The notes beneath the pieces are model-generated. The model saw only the letters and a list, made by a program, of their open reading frames with translations, was not told where the DNA came from and did no database searches. A stretch of 15,478 nucleotides of DNA, taken from assembly GCA_036351575.1 (NCBI GenBank), contig JAZBPJ010000089.1, positions 1 through 15,478 on the forward strand, read 5' to 3'. The position numbers were made by a program, and so were the translations under genes. Positions 14,035 to 15,478 of this stretch are shown piece by piece (within the stretch, counting starts at the first letter, position 1; every line of letters begins with the position of its first letter). The DNA comes from JABDPF01 sp036351575. GTDB taxonomy: Bacteria; Pseudomonadota; Gammaproteobacteria; Xanthomonadales; SZUA-36.

Positions 14035-15236
14035 TGAAATTCGGCATCGACCGCCTGCTGGAAGATCGTGAACTGCAAAAACCATTGGACGGCCGGCGTG
14101 TCGCACTGCTGGCGCACCCGGCTTCAGTCACGCGTACGCTCGCGCATTCCCTGGACGCGATCTCCGCGCTCAATACGATCGAACTGACCGCCGCCTTCGG
14201 CCCCCAGCACGGGCTCAGGGGCGACAAGCAGGACAACATGATCGAATCCGGGGACTTCATCGACCCGATCCTCAAAATTCCCGTTTTCAGCCTTTACGGA
14301 GAAGTGCGACGCCCGACGCCGGAAATGATGGACCGCTTCGACGTGCTGCTCGTCGACCTGCAGGACCTGGGCTGCCGCATATACACCTTTATCACGACGC
14401 TGAAATACCTGCTGGAGGCGGGCGCCGAACATGGCAAGAAGGTCGTCGTGCTGGACCGGCCGAACCCGGCCGGCCGGCCGGTGGAGGGGCTGACGCTGCG
14501 TCCCGGGTGGGAAAGCTTCGTCGGCGCGGGCCCGATGCCAATGCGGCATGGCCTGACATTGGGGGAGTTGGGTGGCTGGTTCACTCACCGCTTTGACCTG
14601 GACGTGGACTACGAGGTAATCGCCATGCAGGGCTGGCAACCGGCGAAAGCTCCGGGTTACGGCTGGCCGCTCGGCGAGAGAAGCTGGGTTAACCCCAGCC
14701 CGAACGCGGCGACCCTGTCGATGGCGCGCGCCTACGCGGGAACCGTGATGCTGGAAGGCACGACGCTCTCCGAGGGCCGGGGTACGACACACCCGCTGGA
14801 ACTGTTCGGCGCCCCCGATATCGATCCCCGCGCCCTGATGAATGCCATGGAAGACATCGCGCCGCAGTGGCTCGGGGGATGCCGCCTGCGCGCATGTCAT
14901 TTCGAACCCACCTTCCACAAACACAAAGAACTGCTCTGCGCCGGATTCCAGGTTCACCTGGATGACGATAGCTACGACCATGACGCGTTCCGGCCCTGGC
15001 GGCTCACCGCCCTGCTTTTCAAGGCCATCCGCAAGCTGCACCCCGGCTACGAATTGTGGCGCGACTTCCCATACGAATACGAGCATGACCGATTGGCCAT
15101 CGACCTGATCAACGGCGGCGAAGACCTCAGGCTCTGGGTCGACGACGATGCCGCCGAGCCCGGCGACCTGGAGGCCCTGGCCGCGGCCGACGAGAAGGCC
15201 TGGTACGAGGAACGGGCGGACTTCCTGATTTACTGA
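14034..15236 (+). CDS. DUF1343 protein (NamZ exo-beta-N-acetylmuramidase family)
   Basis: A 400-residue DUF1343 protein. Recognisable family blocks are LLAHPASVT (25-33), FGPQHGLRGDKQDNM (55-69), PVFSLYGE (83-90), DVLLVDLQDLGCRIYTFI (103-120), VVLDRPNPAGRPVEG (138-152), MRHGLTLGE (170-178) and LEGTTLSEGRGTTHPLE (about 240-256). Characterised members (NamZ) remove terminal N-acetylmuramic acid from peptidoglycan fragments. Many DUF1343 proteins read PEHG where this has PQHG, so it belongs to a variant subfamily whose activity I cannot confirm. No signal peptide is visible, so the protein appears cytoplasmic, consistent with cell-wall sugar recycling. The ATG overlaps the stop of the octaheme gene by one base (TAATG), indicating translational coupling with the electron-transfer genes. 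It is the last gene of the operon; a hairpin terminator lies about 65 bases downstream. Confidence 0.92.
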   Translation: MKFGIDRLLEDRELQKPLDGRRVALLAHPASVTRTLAHSLDAISALNTIELTAAFGPQHGLRGDKQDNMIESGDFIDPILKIPVFSLYGEVRRPTPEMMDRFDVLLVDLQDLGCRIYTFITTLKYLLEAGAEHGKKVVVLDRPNPAGRPVEGLTLRPGWESFVGAGPMPMRHGLTLGELGGWFTHRFDLDVDYEVIAMQGWQPAKAPGYGWPLGERSWVNPSPNAATLSMARAYAGTVMLEGTTLSEGRGTTHPLELFGAPDIDPRALMNAMEDIAPQWLGGCRLRACHFEPTFHKHKELLCAGFQVHLDDDSYDHDAFRPWRLTALLFKAIRKLHPGYELWRDFPYEYEHDRLAIDLINGGEDLRLWVDDDAAEPGDLEALAAADEKAWYEERADFLIY

Positions 15237-15260
15237 TCGGCAAGCAATAACGGGGTCATT

Positions 15261-15289
15261 GGGTCAGGGTAGCTGAGCTACTCTGACCC
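15261..15289. repeat. REP-like inverted repeat
   Basis: GGGTCAGGGTAGCT (15261-15274) and AGCTACTCTGACCC (15276-15289) are reverse complements at 13 of 14 positions around a single G. A partial extra copy, GGGGTCATT, begins at 15252. From memory, GGGTCAGAGTAG-type palindromes are common intergenic elements in gammaproteobacteria, often near REP-associated tyrosine transposases. No transposase is in the window. It could also act as a weak terminator for the operon. Confidence 0.5.
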
Positions 15290-15298
15290 CTTGTCTTC

Positions 15299-15331
15299 AA
15301 AAAAACGGCCCGTGAAAATCACGGGCCGTTT
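15299..15331. terminator. Strong, probably bidirectional intrinsic terminator
   Basis: A 13-bp perfect stem (15303-15315 with 15319-15331) encloses a 3-base loop. On the minus strand it is followed by seven T (15299-15305, partly within the stem), ideal for the gene ending at 15364. On the plus strand only TTT follows, giving weaker termination of the octaheme/DUF1343 operon. Confidence 0.85.
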
Positions 15332-15363
15332 CGTGTCCCCTTGAATAGGGAAGGTCGGTTTAC

Positions 15364-15478
15364 TCAGTCGAACCGCAGGGGCGCGGGGCGGTCGAGCATG
15401 ACGCTCTCGCCTTCTTCGACGCGTTCGCCGCCGTTGATCGGATCGGTCGTCCAGCCCAGCTCGGTGAAGTCCACCCCA
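15364..15478 (-). CDS. C-terminal end of an unidentified protein, 5' part outside the window
   Basis: On the minus strand a frame is open from the window edge to a TGA at 15364-15366, giving 37 residues that end in ESVMLDRPAPLRFD. Codon use is like the neighbours, and the ideal terminator 33 bases downstream supports a real gene end. The fragment is too short to name: acidic, with GERVEEGESV and no recognisable motif. Confidence 0.6.
   Translation of the reverse strand, partial: GVDFTELGWTTDPINGGERVEEGESVMLDRPAPLRFD

Noticed and set aside
14124..15086. 320-codon minus-strand frame opposite the DUF1343 gene
   Set aside because: DUF1343 blocks are continuous on the plus strand.
1..15478. tRNA, rRNA, CRISPR array, prophage or integrase
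   Set aside because: No clover-leaf-like, rRNA-like, regularly spaced repeat or recombinase signature was seen on either strand.

Overview
The window is GC-rich, densely coded bacterial chromosome, broken only by a short AT-rich patch near 7780-7890. The gene set (FimT/GspH-type minor pilins, L-2-hydroxyglutarate oxidase, MoeA/MobA, MtnA, a cytochrome b/Rieske module, a periplasmic Shewanella-like phosphatase) points to a Gram-negative, respiring, probably gammaproteobacterial heterotroph. That placement is an inference from gene types. I see no rRNA, tRNA, CRISPR array, integrase or intact insertion sequence.

Layout. 1-953 (+) is the 3' part of a conserved protein with an atypical kinase-like motif set; it overlaps tail-to-tail with an exported Shewanella-like phosphoesterase (934-2136, -). 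2371-3413 (+) is a pair of prepilin-like minor pilins. 3470-4663 (+) is an LhgO-type L-2-hydroxyglutarate oxidase. 4671-7615 (-) is a compact operon, mtnA-mobA-moeA, joining methionine salvage to molybdenum cofactor maturation. 7616-8514 holds a large dyad, tandem direct repeats, a 66-residue unknown protein, a Cys-rich zinc-ribbon-like small protein with a good promoter, and a terminator. 8515-9663 (-) is a sulfide:quinone-oxidoreductase-like flavoprotein, divergent from the next block.

The most notable part is 9839-15236 (+): a tightly coupled operon of a single-chain b6f-like cytochrome b, a Rieske protein, a membrane-anchored octaheme cytochrome c with a C-terminal HEAT-like/TPR region, and a DUF1343 (NamZ-like) protein. 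Successive genes abut or overlap by 0 to 4 bases. No cytochrome c1 gene is present, so the octaheme protein is the natural electron acceptor of the Rieske centre. The block looks like a non-canonical quinol:cytochrome c oxidoreductase, and the divergent flavoprotein could feed the quinone pool it draws on. Physical association, substrate and final acceptor are inference.

The right edge (15237-15478) carries a REP-like inverted repeat, a strong hairpin terminator and the 3' end of an unidentified gene on the minus strand.
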